Notes under the pieces: generated by a model
What the model was told of the DNA's origin: nothing
Databases searched by the model: none
What the model saw: only the letters and a program-made list of their open reading frames with translations
Program-made: the position numbers and the translations under genes
In this document: positions 8,632 through 21,292 of the stretch, one piece after another
Position numbering within the stretch: position 1 is the first letter of the stretch
Layout: every line of letters begins with the position of its first letter
Assembly (NCBI RefSeq): GCF_963576545.1
Contig: NW_026870456.1
Location: 372,001-436,000, forward strand
Direction of reading: 5' to 3'
Origin: Limanda limanda
Taxonomy: Eukaryota > Chordata > Actinopteri > Pleuronectiformes > Pleuronectidae
DNA: 64,000 nt

Positions 8632-11180
8632 AAGTCTCTCCGACCTTAACAAAAAAAGTTATTCAAGAATATCTCCTCAGATTTGGGGGAATTTCGTCGG
8701 TCGACCTCTTCCGAAGGTCGTACAAGCTCGGGGATGGTACCAATTGATCCGCAGGACCCAAATTAGTCCAGATGCAACCACTTTCCAAGTCTCTCCGACC
8801 TTCACAAAAAAAGTTATTCAAGAATATCTGTTTCTCCTATGTGCTTTCATCCCTAACCCTAACCCTAACCCTTCCGAAAGTCGGAGAAGCTCAAAGATGG
8901 TACCGATCGATGCGCGCTACCCCATTTAGTGGGGGTAGAGCCTACTTGCAAGTCTCTCCGACCTTCACAAAAAAAGTTATTCAAGAATATCTCTTTCTCC
9001 TATGTGCTTTCATCCCTAACCCTAACCCTAACCCTTCCGAAAGTCGGAGAAGCTCAAGGATGGTACCAATCGATGCGCGCTACCCCATTTAGTGGGGGTA
9101 GAGCCTACTTGCAAGTCTCTCCGACCTTCACAAAAAAAGTTATTCAAGAATATCTCTTTCTCCTATGTGCTTTCATCCCTAACCCTAACCCTAACCCTTC
9201 CGAAAGTCGGAGAAGCTCAAGGATGGTACCGATCGATGCGCGCAACCCCATTTAGTGGGGGTAGAGCCTACTTGCAAGTCTCTCCGACCTTCACAAAAAA
9301 AGTTATTCAAGAATATCTCCTCAGATTTGGGGGAATTTCGTCGGTCGACCTCTTTCGAAGGTCGTACAAGCTCGGGGATGGTACCAATCGATCCGCAGGA
9401 CCCAAATTAGTCCAGATGCAACCACTTTCCAAGTCTCTCCGACCTTCACAAAAAAAGTTATTCAAGAATATCTCTTTCTCCTATGTGCTTTCATCCCTAA
9501 CCCTAACCCTAACCCTTCCGAAAGTCGGAGAAGCTCAAGGATGGTACTGATCGATGCGCGCTACCCCATTTAGTGGGGGTAGAGCCTACTTGCAAGTCTC
9601 TCCGACCTTCACAAAAAAAGTTATTCAAGAATATCTCTTTCTCCTATGTGCTTTCATCCCTAACCCTAACCCTAACCCTTCCGAAAGTCGGAGAAGCTCA
9701 AGGATGGTACCGATCGATGCGCGCTACCCCATTTAGTGGGGGTAGAGCCTACTTGCAAGTCTCTCCGACCTTCACAAAAAAAGTTATTCAAGAATATCTC
9801 TTTCTCCTATGTGCTTTCATCCCTAACCCTAACCCTAACCCTTCCGAAAGTCGGAGAAGCTCAAGGATGGTACTGGTCGATGCGCGCAACCCCATTTAGT
9901 GGGGGTAGAGCCTACTTGCAAGTCTCTCCGACCTTCACAAAAAAAGTTATTCAAGAATATCTCCTCAGATTTGGGGGAATTTCGTCGGTCGACCTCTTCC
10001 GAAGGTCGTACAAGCTCGGGGATGGTACCAATCGATCCGCAGGACCCAAATTAGTCCAGATGCAACCACTTTCCAAGTCTCTCCGACCTTCACAAAAAAA
10101 GTTATTCAAGAATATCTCTTTCTCCTATGTGCTTTCATCCCTATCCCTAACCCTAACCCTTCCGAAAGTCGGAGAAGCTCAAGGATGGTACCGATCGATG
10201 TGCGCTACCCCATTTAGTGGGGGTAGAGCCTACTTGCAAGTCTCTCCGACCTTCACAAAAAAAGTTATTCAAGAATATCTCTTTCTCCTATGTGCTTTCA
10301 TCCCTAACCCTAACCCTAACCCTTCCGAAAGTCGGAGAAGCTCAAGGATGGTACTGATCGATGCGCGCTACCCCATTTAGTGGGGGTAGAGCCTACTTGC
10401 AAGTCTCTCCGACCTTCACAAAAAAAGTTATTCAAGAATATCTCCTCAGATTTGGGGGAATTTCGTCGGTCGACCTCTTCCGAAGGTCGTACAAGCTCGG
10501 GGATGGTACCAATCGATCTGCAGGACCCAAATTAGTCCAGATGCAACCACTTTCCAAGTCTCTCCGACCTTCACAAAAAAAGTTATTCAAGAATATCTCT
10601 TTCTCCTATGTGCTTTCATCCCTAACCCTAACCCTAACCCTTCCGAAAGTCGGAGAAGCTCAAGGATGGTACCGATCGATGCGCGCTACCCCATTTAGTG
10701 GGGGTAGAGCCTACTTGCAAGTCTCTCCGACCTTCACAAAAAAAGTTATTCAAGAATATCTCTTTCTCCTATGTGCTTTCATCCCTAACCCTAACCCTAA
10801 CCCTTCCGAAAGTCGGAGAAGCTCAAGGATGGTACTGATCGATGCGCGCTACCCCATTTAGTGGGGGTAGAGCCTACTTGCAAGTCTCTCCGACCTTCAC
10901 AAAAAAAGTTATTCAAGAATATCTCCTCAGATTTGGGGGAATTTCGTCGGTCGACCTCTTCCGAAGGTCGTACAAGCTCGGGGATGGTACCAATCGATCT
11001 GCAGGACCCAAATTAGTCCAGATGCAACCACTTTCCAAGTCTCTCCGACCTTCACAAAAAAAGTTATTCAAGAATATCTCTTTCTCCTATGTGCTTTCAT
11101 CCCTAACCCTAACCCTAACCCTTCCGAAAGTCGGAGAAGCTCAAGGATGGTAATGATCGATGCGCGCTACCCCATTTAGT
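8632..11180 (+). repeat. Type L segment; partial copy of the 11-16 kb block
   Basis: B units at 8632, 9276, 9920, 10401 and 10882. The order of markers TCTGTTTCTCC (8829), GTACCAATCGATGCG (9064), TTTCGAAGG (9352), GTACTGATCG (9546) and GTACTGGTCG (9872) matches 14.4-15.7 kb at offset 5770. A single substitution at about 8745 turns CAATCGATC into CAATTGATC. Confidence 0.75.
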
Positions 11181-14100
11181 GGGGGTAGAGCCTACTTGCA
11201 AGTCTCTCCGACCTTCACAAAAAAAGTTATTCAAGAATATCTCTTTCTCCTATGTGCTTTCATCCCTAACCCTAACCCTTCCGAAAGTCGGAGAAGCTCA
11301 AGGATGGTACCGATCGATGCGCGCTACCCCATTTAGTGGGGGTAGAGCCTACTTGCAAGTCTCTCCGACCTTCACAAAAAAAGTTATTCAAGAATATCTC
11401 CTCAGATTTGGGGGAATTTCGTCGGTCGACCTCTTCCGAAGGTCGTACAAGCTCGGGGATGGTACCAATCGATCCGCAGGACCCAAATTAGTCCAGATGC
11501 AACCACTTTCCAAGTCTCTCCGACCTTCACAAAAAAAGTTATTCAAGAATATCTCTTTCTCCTATGTGCTTTCATCCCTAACCCTAACCCTAACCCTTCC
11601 GAAAGTCGGAGAAGCTCAAGGATGGTACCGATCGATGCGCGCTACCCCATTTAGTGGGGGTAGAGCCTACTTGCAAGTCTCTCCGACCTTCACAAAAAAA
11701 GTTATTCAAGAATATCTCTTTCTCCTATGTGCTTTCATCCCTAACCCTAACCCTAACCCTTCCGAAAGTCGGAGAAGCTCAAGGATGGTACCGATCGATG
11801 CGCGCTACCCCATTTAGTGGGGGTAGAGCCTACTTGCAAGTCTCTCCGACCTTCACAAAAAAAGTTATTCAAGAATATCTCTTTCTCCTATGTGCTTTCA
11901 TCCCTAACCCTAACCCTAACCCTTCCGAAAGTCGGAGAAGCTCAAGGATGGTACCGATCGATGCGCGCTACCCCATTTAGTGGGGGTAGAGCCTACTTGC
12001 AAGTCTCTCCGACCTTCACAAAAGAAGTTATTCAAGAATATCTCCTCAGATTTGGGGGAATTTCGTCGGTCGACCTCTTCCGAAGGTCGTACAAGCTCGG
12101 GGATGGTACCAATCGATCCGCAGGACCCAAATTAGTCCAGATGCAACCACTTTCCAAGTCTCTCCGACCTTCACAAAAAAAGTTATTCAAGAATATCTCT
12201 TTCTCCTATGTGCTTTCATCCCTAACCCTAACCCTAACCCTTCCGAAAGTCGGAGAAGCTCAAAGATGGTACCGATCGATGCGCGCAACCCCATTTAGTG
12301 GGGGTAGAGCCTACTTGCAAGTCTCTCCGACCTTCACAAAAAAAGTTATTCAAGAATATCTCTTTCTCCTATGTGCTTTCATCCCTAACCCTAACCCTAA
12401 CCCTTCCGAAAGTCGGAGAAGCTCAAGGATGGTAACGATCGATGCGCGCTACCCCATTTAGTGGGGGTAGAGCCTACTTGCAAGTCTCTCCGACCTTCAC
12501 AAAAAAAGTTATTCAAGAATATCTCTTTCTCCTATGTGCTTTCATCCCTAACCCTAACCCTTCCGAAAGTCGGAGAAGCTCAAGGATGGTACCGATCGAT
12601 GCGCGCTACCCCATTTAGTGGGGGTAGAGCCTACTTGCAAGTCTCTCCGACCTTCACAAAAAAAGTTATTCAAGAATATCTCCTCAGATTTGGGGGAATT
12701 TCGTCGGTCGACCTCTTCCGAAGGTCGTACAAGCTCGGGGATGGTACCAATCGATCCGCAGGACCCAAATTAGTCCAGATGCAACCACTTTCCAAGTCTC
12801 TCCGACCTTCACAAAAAAAGTTATTCAAGAATATCTCTTTCTCCTATGTGCTTTCATCCCTAACCCTAACCCTAACCCTTCCGAAAGTCGGAGAAGCTCA
12901 AGGATGGTACCGATCGATGCGCGCTACCCCATTTAGTGGGGGTAGAGCCTACTTGCAAGTCTCTCCGACCTTCACAAAAAAAGTTATTCAAGAATATCTC
13001 TTTCTCCTATGTGCTTTCATCCCTAACCCTAACCCTAACCCTTCCGAAAGTCGGAGAAGCTCAAGGATGGTACCGATCGATGCGCGCTACCCCATTTAGT
13101 GGGGGTAGAGCCTACTTGCAAGTCTCTCCGACCTTCACAAAAAAAGTTATTCAAGAATATCTCTTTCTCCTATGTGCTTTCATCCCTAACCCTAACCCTT
13201 CCGAAGGTCGGAGAAGCTCAAGGATGGTACCGATCGATGCGCGCTACCCCATTTAGTGGGGGTAGAGCCTACTTGCAAGTCTCTCCGACCTTCACAAAAA
13301 AAGTTATTCAAGAATATCTCTTTCTCCTATGTGCTTTCATCCCTAACCCTAACCCTAACCCTTCCGAAAGTCGGAGAAGCTCAAGGATGGTACCGATCGA
13401 TGCGCGCAACCCCATTTAGTGGGGGTAGAGCCTACTTGCAAGTCTCTCCGACCTTCACAAAAAAAGTTATTCAAGAATATCTCCTCAGATTTGGGGGAAT
13501 TTCGTCGGTCGACCTCTTCCGAAGGTCGTACAAGCTCGGGGATGGTACCAATCGATCCGCAGGACCCAAATTAGTCCAGATGCAACCACTTTCCAAGTCT
13601 CTCCGACCTTCACAAAAAAAGTTATTCAAGAATATCTCTTTCTCCTATGTGCTTTCATCCCTATCCCTAACCCTAACCCTTCCGAAAGTCGGAGAAGCTC
13701 AAGGATGGTACCGATCGATGCGCGCTACCCCATTTAGTGGGGGTAGAGCCTACTTGCAAGTCTCTCCGACCTTCACAAAAAAAGTTATTCAAGAATATCT
13801 CTTTCTCCTATGTGCTTTCATCCCTAACCCTAACCCTAACCCTTCCGAAAGTCGGAGAAGCTCAAGGATGGTACTGATCGATGCGCGCTACCCCATTTAG
13901 TGGGGGTAGAGCCTACTTGCAAGTCTCTCCGACCTTCACAAAAAAAGTTATTCAAGAATATCTCCTCAGATTTGGGGGAATTTCGTCGGTCGACCTCTTC
14001 CGAAGGTCGTACAAGCTCGGGGATGGTACCAATCGATCTGCAGGACCCAAATTAGTCCAGATGCAACCACTTTCCAAGTCTCTCCGACCTTCACAAAAAA

Positions 14101-15700
14101 AGTTATTCAAGAATATCTCTTTCTCCTATGTGCTTTCATCCCTAACCCTAACCCTAACCCTTCCGAAAGTCGGAGAAGCTCAAGGATGGTACCGATCGAT
14201 GCGCGCTACCCCATTTAGTGGGGGTAGAGCCTACTTGCAAGTCTCTCCGACCTTCACAAAAAAAGTTATTCAAGAATATCTCTTTCTCCTATGTGCTTTC
14301 ATCCCTAACCCTAACCCTAACCCTTCCGAAAGTCGGAGAAGCTCAAGGATGGTACCGATCGATGCGCGCTACCCCATTTAGTGGGGGTAGAGCCTACTTG
14401 CAAGTCTCTCCGACCTTCACAAAAGAAGTTATTCAAGAATATCTCCTCAGATTTGGGGGAATTTCGTCGGTCGACCTCTTCCGAAGGTCGTACAAGCTCG
14501 GGGATGGTACCAATCGATCCGCAGGACCCAAATTAGTCCAGATGCAACCACTTTCCAAGTCTCTCCGACCTTCACAAAAAAAGTTATTCAAGAATATCTG
14601 TTTCTCCTATGTGCTTTCATCCCTAACCCTAACCCTAACCCTTCCGAAAGTCGGAGAAGCTCAAAGATGGTACCGATCGATGCGCGCTACCCCATTTAGT
14701 GGGGGTAGAGCCTACTTGCAAGTCTCTCCGACCTTCACAAAAAAAGTTATTCAAGAATATCTCTTTCTCCTATGTGCTTTCATCCCTAACCCTAACCCTA
14801 ACCCTTCCGAAAGTCGGAAAAGCTCAAGGATGGTACCAATCGATGCGCGCTACCCCATTTAGTGGGGGTAGAGCCTACTTGCAAGTCTCTCCGACCTTCA
14901 CAAAAAAAGTTATTCAAGAATATCTCTTTCTCCTATGTGCTTTCATCCCTAACCCTAACCCTAACCCTTCCGAAAGTCGGAGAAGCTCAAGGATGGTACC
15001 GATCGATGCGCGCAACCCCATTTAGTGGGGGTAGAGCCTACTTGCAAGTCTCTCCGACCTTCACAAAAAAAGTTATTCAAGAATATCTCCTCAGATTTGG
15101 GGGAATTTCGTCGGTCGACCTCTTTCGAAGGTCGTACAAGCTCGGGGATGGTACCAATCGATCCGCAGGACCCAAATTAGTCCAGATGCAACCACTTTCC
15201 AAGTCTCTCCGACCTTCACAAAAAAAGTTATTCAAGAATATCTCTTTCTCCTATGTGCTTTCATCCCTAACCCTAACCCTAACCCTTCCGAAAGTCGGAG
15301 AAGCTCAAGGATGGTACTGATCGATGCGCGCTACCCCATTTAGTGGGGGTAGAGCCTACTTGCAAGTCTCTCCGACCTTCACAAAAAAAGTTATTCAAGA
15401 ATATCTCTTTCTCCTATGTGCTTTCATCCCTAACCCTAACCCTAACCCTTCCGAAAGTCGGAGAAGCTCAAGGATGGTACCGATAGATGCGCGCTACCCC
15501 ATTTAGTGGGGGTAGAGCCTACTTGCAAGTCTCTCCGACCTTCACAAAAAAAGTTATTCAAGAATATCTCTTTCTCCTATGTGCTTTCATCCCTAACCCT
15601 AACCCTAACCCTTCCGAAAGTCGGAGAAGCTCAAGGATGGTACTGGTCGATGCGCGCAACCCCATTTAGTGGGGGTAGAGCCTACTTGCAAGTCTCTCCG
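11180..15700 (+). repeat. Large higher-order block, reference copy (about 4.5 kb)
   Basis: B units at 11357, 12001, 12639, 13440, 13921, 14402 and 15046, with A-run lengths 3, 3, 4, 2, 2, 3, 3. Markers in order: AAAAGAAG (12022), GTAACGATCG (12433), GAAGGTCGG (13203), CCCTATCCC (13661), CGATCTGCAGG (14036), AAAAGAAG (14424), TCTGTTTCTCC (14598), GTACCAATCG (14834), TTTCGAAGG (15122), GTACTGATCG (15315), GATAGATG (15481), GTACTGGTCG (15640). The full series recurs at 24.6-29.2 kb (offset 13,462). Altered copies lie at 18.4-22.6, 32.7-35.3 and 37.0-38.8 kb. A private CGGAAAAGC occurs near 14815. Confidence 0.85.
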
Positions 15701-18410
15701 ACCTTCACAAAAAAAGTTATTCAAGAATATCTCCTCAGATTTGGGGGAATTTCGTCGGTCGACCTCTTCCGAAGGTCGTACAAGCTCGGGGATGGTACCA
15801 ATCGATCCGCAGGACCCAAATTAGTCCAGATGCAACCACTTTCCAAGTCTCTCCGACCTTCACAAAAAAAGTTATTCAAGAATATCTCTTTCTCCTATGT
15901 GCTTTCATCCCTAACCCTAACCCTAACCCTTCCGAAAGTCGGAGAAGCTCAAAGATGGTACCGATCGATGCGCGCAACCCCATTTAGTGGGGGTAGAGCC
16001 TACTTGCAAGTCTCTCCGACCTTCACAAAAAAAGTTATTCAAGAATATCTCTTTCTCCTATGTGCTTTCATCCCTAACCCTAACCCTAACCCTTCCGAAA
16101 GTCGGAGAAGCTCAAGGATGGTAACGATCGATGCGCGCTACCCCATTTAGTGGGGGTAAAGCCTACTTGCAAGTCTCTCCGACCTTCACAAAAAAAGTTA
16201 TTCAAGAATATCTCTTTCTCCTATGTGCTTTCATCCCTAACCCTAACCCTTCCGAAAGTCGGAGAAGCTCAAGGATGGTACCGATCGATGCGCGCTACCC
16301 CATTTAGTGGGGGTAGAGCCTACTTGCAAGTCTCTCCGACCTTCACAAAAAAAGTTATTCAAGAATATCTCCTCAGATTTGGGGGAATTTCGTCGGTCGA
16401 CCTCTTCCGAAGGTCGTACAAGCTCGGGGATGGTACCAATCGATCCGCAGGACCCAAATTAGTCCAGATGCAACCACTTTCCAAGTCTCTCCGACCTTCA
16501 CAAAAAAAGTTATTCAAGAATATCTCTTTCTCCTATGTGCTTTCATCCCTAACCCTAACCCTAACCCTTCCGAAAGTCGGAGAAGCTCAAGGATGGTACC
16601 GATCGATGCGCGCTACCCCATTTAGTGGGGGTAGAGCCTACTTGCAAGTCTCTCCGACCTTCACAAAAAAAGTTATTCAAGAATATCTCTTTCTCCTATG
16701 TGCTTTCATCCCTAACCCTAACCCTAACCCTTCCGAAAGTCGGAGAAGCTCAAGGATGGTACCGATCGATGCGCGCTACCCCATTTAGTGGGGGTAGAGC
16801 CTACTTGCAAGTCTCTCCGACCTTCACAAAAAAAGTTATTCAAGAATATCTCTTTCTCCTATGTGCTTTCATCCCTAACCCTAACCCTAACCCTTCCGAA
16901 AGTCGGAGAAGCTCAAGGATGGTACCGATCGATGCGCGCTACCCCATTTAGTGGGGGTAGAGCCTACTTGCAAGTCTCTCCGACCTTCACAAAAGAAGTT
17001 ATTCAAGAATATCTCCTCAGATTTGGGGGAATTTCGTCGGTCGACCTCTTCCGAAGGTCGTACAAGCTCGGGGATGGTACCAATCGATCCGCAGGACCCA
17101 AATTAGTCCAGATGCAACCACTTTCCAAGTCTCTCCGACCTTCACAAAAAAAGTTATTCAAGAATATCTCTTTCTCCTATGTGCTTTCATCCCTAACCCT
17201 AACCCTAACCCTTCCGAAAGTCGGAGAAGCTCAAAGATGGTACCGATCGATGCGCGCAACCCCATTTAGTGGGGGTAGAGCCTACTTGCAAGTCTCTCCG
17301 ACCTTCACAAAAAAAGTTATTCAAGAATATCTCTTTCTCCTATGTGCTTTCATCCCTAACCCTAACCCTAACCCTTCCGAAAGTCGGAGAAGCTCAAGGA
17401 TGGTAACGATCGATGCGCGCTACCCCATTTAGTGGGGGTAGAGCCTACTTGCAAGTCTCTCCGACCTTCACAAAAAAAGTTATTCAAGAATATCTCTTTC
17501 TCCTATGTGCTTTCATCCCTAACCCTAACCCTTCCGAAAGTCGGAGAAGCTCAAGGATGGTACCGATCGATGCGCGCTACCCCATTTAGTGGGGGTAGAG
17601 CCTACTTGCAAGTCTCTCCGACCTTCACAAAAAAAGTTATTCAAGAATATCTCCTCAGATTTGGGGGAATTTCGTCGGTCGACCTCTTCCGAAGGTCGTA
17701 CAAGCTCGGGGATGGTACCAATCGATCCGCAGGACCCAAATTAGTCCAGATGCAACCACTTTCCAAGTCTCTCCGACCTTCACAAAAAAAGTTATTCAAG
17801 AATATCTCTTTCTCCTATGTGCTTTCATCCCTAACCCTAACCCTAACCCTTCCGAAAGTCGGAGAAGCTCAAGGATGGTACCGATCGATGCGCGCTACCC
17901 CATTTAGTGGGGGTAGAGCCTACTTGCAAGTCTCTCCGACCTTCACAAAAAAAGTTATTCAAGAATATCTCTTTCTCCTATGTGCTTTCATCCCTAACCC
18001 TAACCCTAACCCTTCCGAAAGTCGGAGAAGCTCAAGGATGGTACCGATCGATGCGCGCTACCCCATTTAGTGGGGGTAGAGCCTACTTGCAAGTCTCTCC
18101 GACCTTCACAAAAAAAGTTATTCAAGAATATCTCTTTCTCCTATGTGCTTTCATCCCTAACCCTAACCCTAACCCTTCCGAAAGTCGGAGAAGCTCAAGG
18201 ATGGTAACGATCGATGCGCGCTACCCCATTTAGTGGGGGTAGAGCCTACTTGCAAGTCTCTCCGACCTTCACAAAAAAAGTTATTCAAGAATATCTCTTT
18301 CTCCTATGTGCTTTCATCCCTAACCCTAACCCTTCCGAAAGTCGGAGAAGCTCAAGGATGGTACCGATCGATGCGCGCTACCCCATTTAGTGGGGGTAGA
18401 GCCTACTTGC
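15690..18410 (+). repeat. Type L connecting segment
   Basis: B units at 15690, 16328, 16972 and 17610, all separated by three A-class units. It includes AAAAGAAG near 16994 and GTAACGATCG near 16122, 17404 and 18204. About 16.6-18.1 kb resembles 11.7-13.1 kb, with the same run pattern around the AAAAGAAG-bearing B, so it is a further partial copy of the left part of the reference block. A rare GGGTAAAGCC near 16155 is shared only with 2525 and 3015. Confidence 0.7.
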
Positions 18411-21292
18411 AAGTCTCTCCGACCTTCACAAAAAAAGTTATTCAAGAATATCTCCTCAGATTTGGGGGAATTTCGTCGGTCGACCTCTTCCGAAGGTCGT
18501 ACAAGCTCGGGGATGGTACCAATCGATCCGCAGGACCCAAATTAGTCCAGATGCAACCACTTTCCAAGTCTCTCCGACCTTCACAAAAAAAGTTATTCAA
18601 GAATATCTCTTTCTCCTATGTGCTTTCATCCCTAACCCTAACCCTAACCCTTCCGAAAGTCGGAGAAGCTCAAGGATGGTACCGATCGATGCGCGCTACC
18701 CCATTTAGTGGGGGTAGAGCCTACTTGCAAGTCTCTCCGACCTTCACAAAAAAAGTTATTCAAGAATATCTCTTTCTCCTATGTGCTTTCATCCCTAACC
18801 CTAACCCTAACCCTTCCGAAAGTCGGAGAAGCTCAAGGATGGTACCGATCGATGCGCGCTACCCCATTTAGTGGGGGTAGAGCCTACTTGCAAGTCTCTC
18901 CGACCTTCACAAAAAAAGTTATTCAAGAATATCTCTTTCTCCTATGTGCTTTCATCCCTAACCCTAACCCTTCCGAAGGTCGGAGAAGCTCAAGGATGGT
19001 ACCGATCGATGCGCGCTACCCCATTTAGTGGGGGTAGAGCCTACTTGCAAGTCTCTCCGACCTTCACAAAAAAAGTTATTCAAGAATATCTCTTTCTCCT
19101 ATGTGCTTTCATCCCTAACCCTAACCCTAACCCTTCCGAAAGTCGGAGAAGCTCAAGGATGGTACCGATCGATGCGCGCAACCCCATTTAGTGGGGGTAG
19201 AGCCTACTTGCAAGTCTCTCCGACCTTCACAAAAAAAGTTATTCAAGAATATCTCCTCAGATTTGGGGGAATTTCGTCGGTCGACCTCTTCCGAAGGTCG
19301 TACAAGCTCGGGGATGGTACCAATCGATCCGCAGGACCCAAATTAGTCCAGATGCAACCACTTTCCAAGTCTCTCCGACCTTCACAAAAAAAGTTATTCA
19401 AGAATATCTCTTTCTCCTATGTGCTTTCATCCCTATCCCTAACCCTAACCCTTCCGAAAGTCGGAGAAGCTCAAGGATGGTACCGATCGATGCGCGCTAC
19501 CCCATTTAGTGGGGGTAGAGCCTACTTGCAAGTCTCTCCGACCTTCACAAAAAAAGTTATTCAAGAATATCTCTTTCTCCTATGTGCTTTCATCCCTAAC
19601 CCTAACCCTAACCCTTCCGAAAGTCGGAGAAGCTCAAGGATGGTACTGATCGATGCGCGCTACCCCATTTAGTGGGGGTAGAGCCTACTTGCAAGTCTCT
19701 CCGACCTTCACAAAAAAAGTTATTCAAGAATATCTCCTCAGATTTGGGGGAATTTCGTCGGTCGACCTCTTCCGAAGGTCGTACAAGCTCGGGGATGGTA
19801 CCAATCGATCTGCAGGACCCAAATTAGTCCAGATGCAACCACTTTCCAAGTCTCTCCGACCTTCACAAAAAAAGTTATTCAAGAATATCTCTTTCTCCTA
19901 TGTGCTTTCATCCCTAACCCTAACCCTAACCCTTCCGAAAGTCGGAGAAGCTCAAGGATGGTACCGATCGATGCGCGCTACCCCATTTAGTGGGGGTAGA
20001 GCCTACTTGCAAGTCTCTCCGACCTTCACAAAAAAAGTTATTCAAGAATATCTCTTTCTCCTATGTGCTTTCATCCCTAACCCTAACCCTTCCGAAGGTC
20101 GGAGAAGCTCAAGGATGGTACCGATCGATGCGCGCTACCCCATTTAGTGGGGGTAGAGCCTACTTGCAAGTCTCTCCGACCTTCACAAAAAAAGTTATTC
20201 AAGAATATCTCTTTCTCCTATGTGCTTTCATCCCTAACCCTAACCCTAACCCTTCCGAAAGTCGGAGAAGCTCAAGGATGGTACCGATCGATGCGCGCAA
20301 CCCCATTTAGTGGGGGTAGAGCCTACTTGCAAGTCTCTCCGACCTTCACAAAAAAAGTTATTCAAGAATATCTCCTCAGATTTGGGGGAATTTCGTCGGT
20401 CGACCTCTTCCGAAGGTCGTACAAGCTCGGGGATGGTACCAATCGATCCGCAGGACCCAAATTAGTCCAGATGCAACCACTTTCCAAGTCTCTCCGACCT
20501 TCACAAAAAAAGTTATTCAAGAATATCTCTTTCTCCTATGTGCTTTCATCCCTATCCCTAACCCTAACCCTTCCGAAAGTCGGAGAAGCTCAAGGATGGT
20601 ACCGATCGATGCGCGCTACCCCATTTAGTGGGGGTAGAGCCTACTTGCAAGTCTCTCCGACCTTCACAAAAAAAGTTATTCAAGAATATCTCTTTCTCCT
20701 ATGTGCTTTCATCCCTAACCCTAACCCTAACCCTTCCGAAAGTCGGAGAAGCTCAAGGATGGTACTGATCGATGCGCGCTACCCCATTTAGTGGGGGTAG
20801 AGCCTACTTGCAAGTCTCTCCGACCTTCACAAAAAAAGTTATTCAAGAATATCTCCTCAGATTTGGGGGAATTTCGTCGGTCGACCTCTTCCGAAGGTCG
20901 TACAAGCTCGGGGATGGTACCAATCGATCTGCAGGACCCAAATTAGTCCAGATGCAACCACTTTCCAAGTCTCTCCGACCTTCACAAAAAAAGTTATTCA
21001 AGAATATCTCTTTCTCCTATGTGCTTTCATCCCTAACCCTAACCCTAACCCTTCCGAAAGTCGGAGAAGCTCAAGGATGGTACCGATCGATGCGCGCTAC
21101 CCCATTTAGTGGGGGTAGAGCCTACTTGCAAGTCTCTCCGACCTTCACAAAAAAAGTTATTCAAGAATATCTCTTTCTCCTATGTGCTTTCATCCCTAAC
21201 CCTAACCCTAACCCTTCCGAAAGTCGGAGAAGCTCAAGGATGGTACCGATCGATGCGCGCTACCCCATTTAGTGGGGGTAGAGCCTACTTGC
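18411..21292 (+). repeat. Reference-block copy carrying a 1119 bp tandem duplication
   Basis: B units at 18411, 19212, 19693, 20331 and 20812. The piece about 18.76-19.88 kb is repeated at about 19.88-21.0 kb at offset exactly 1119 (7 monomers: five A-class, one of them A', and two B). GAAGGTCGG (18975, 20094), CCCTATCCC (19434, 20552) and CGATCTGCAGG (19807, 20926) each occur twice. In the reference block each occurs once. Markers left of the insertion sit at offset 5772 from the reference, and those to the right at 6891, a difference of 1119. Confidence 0.85.
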
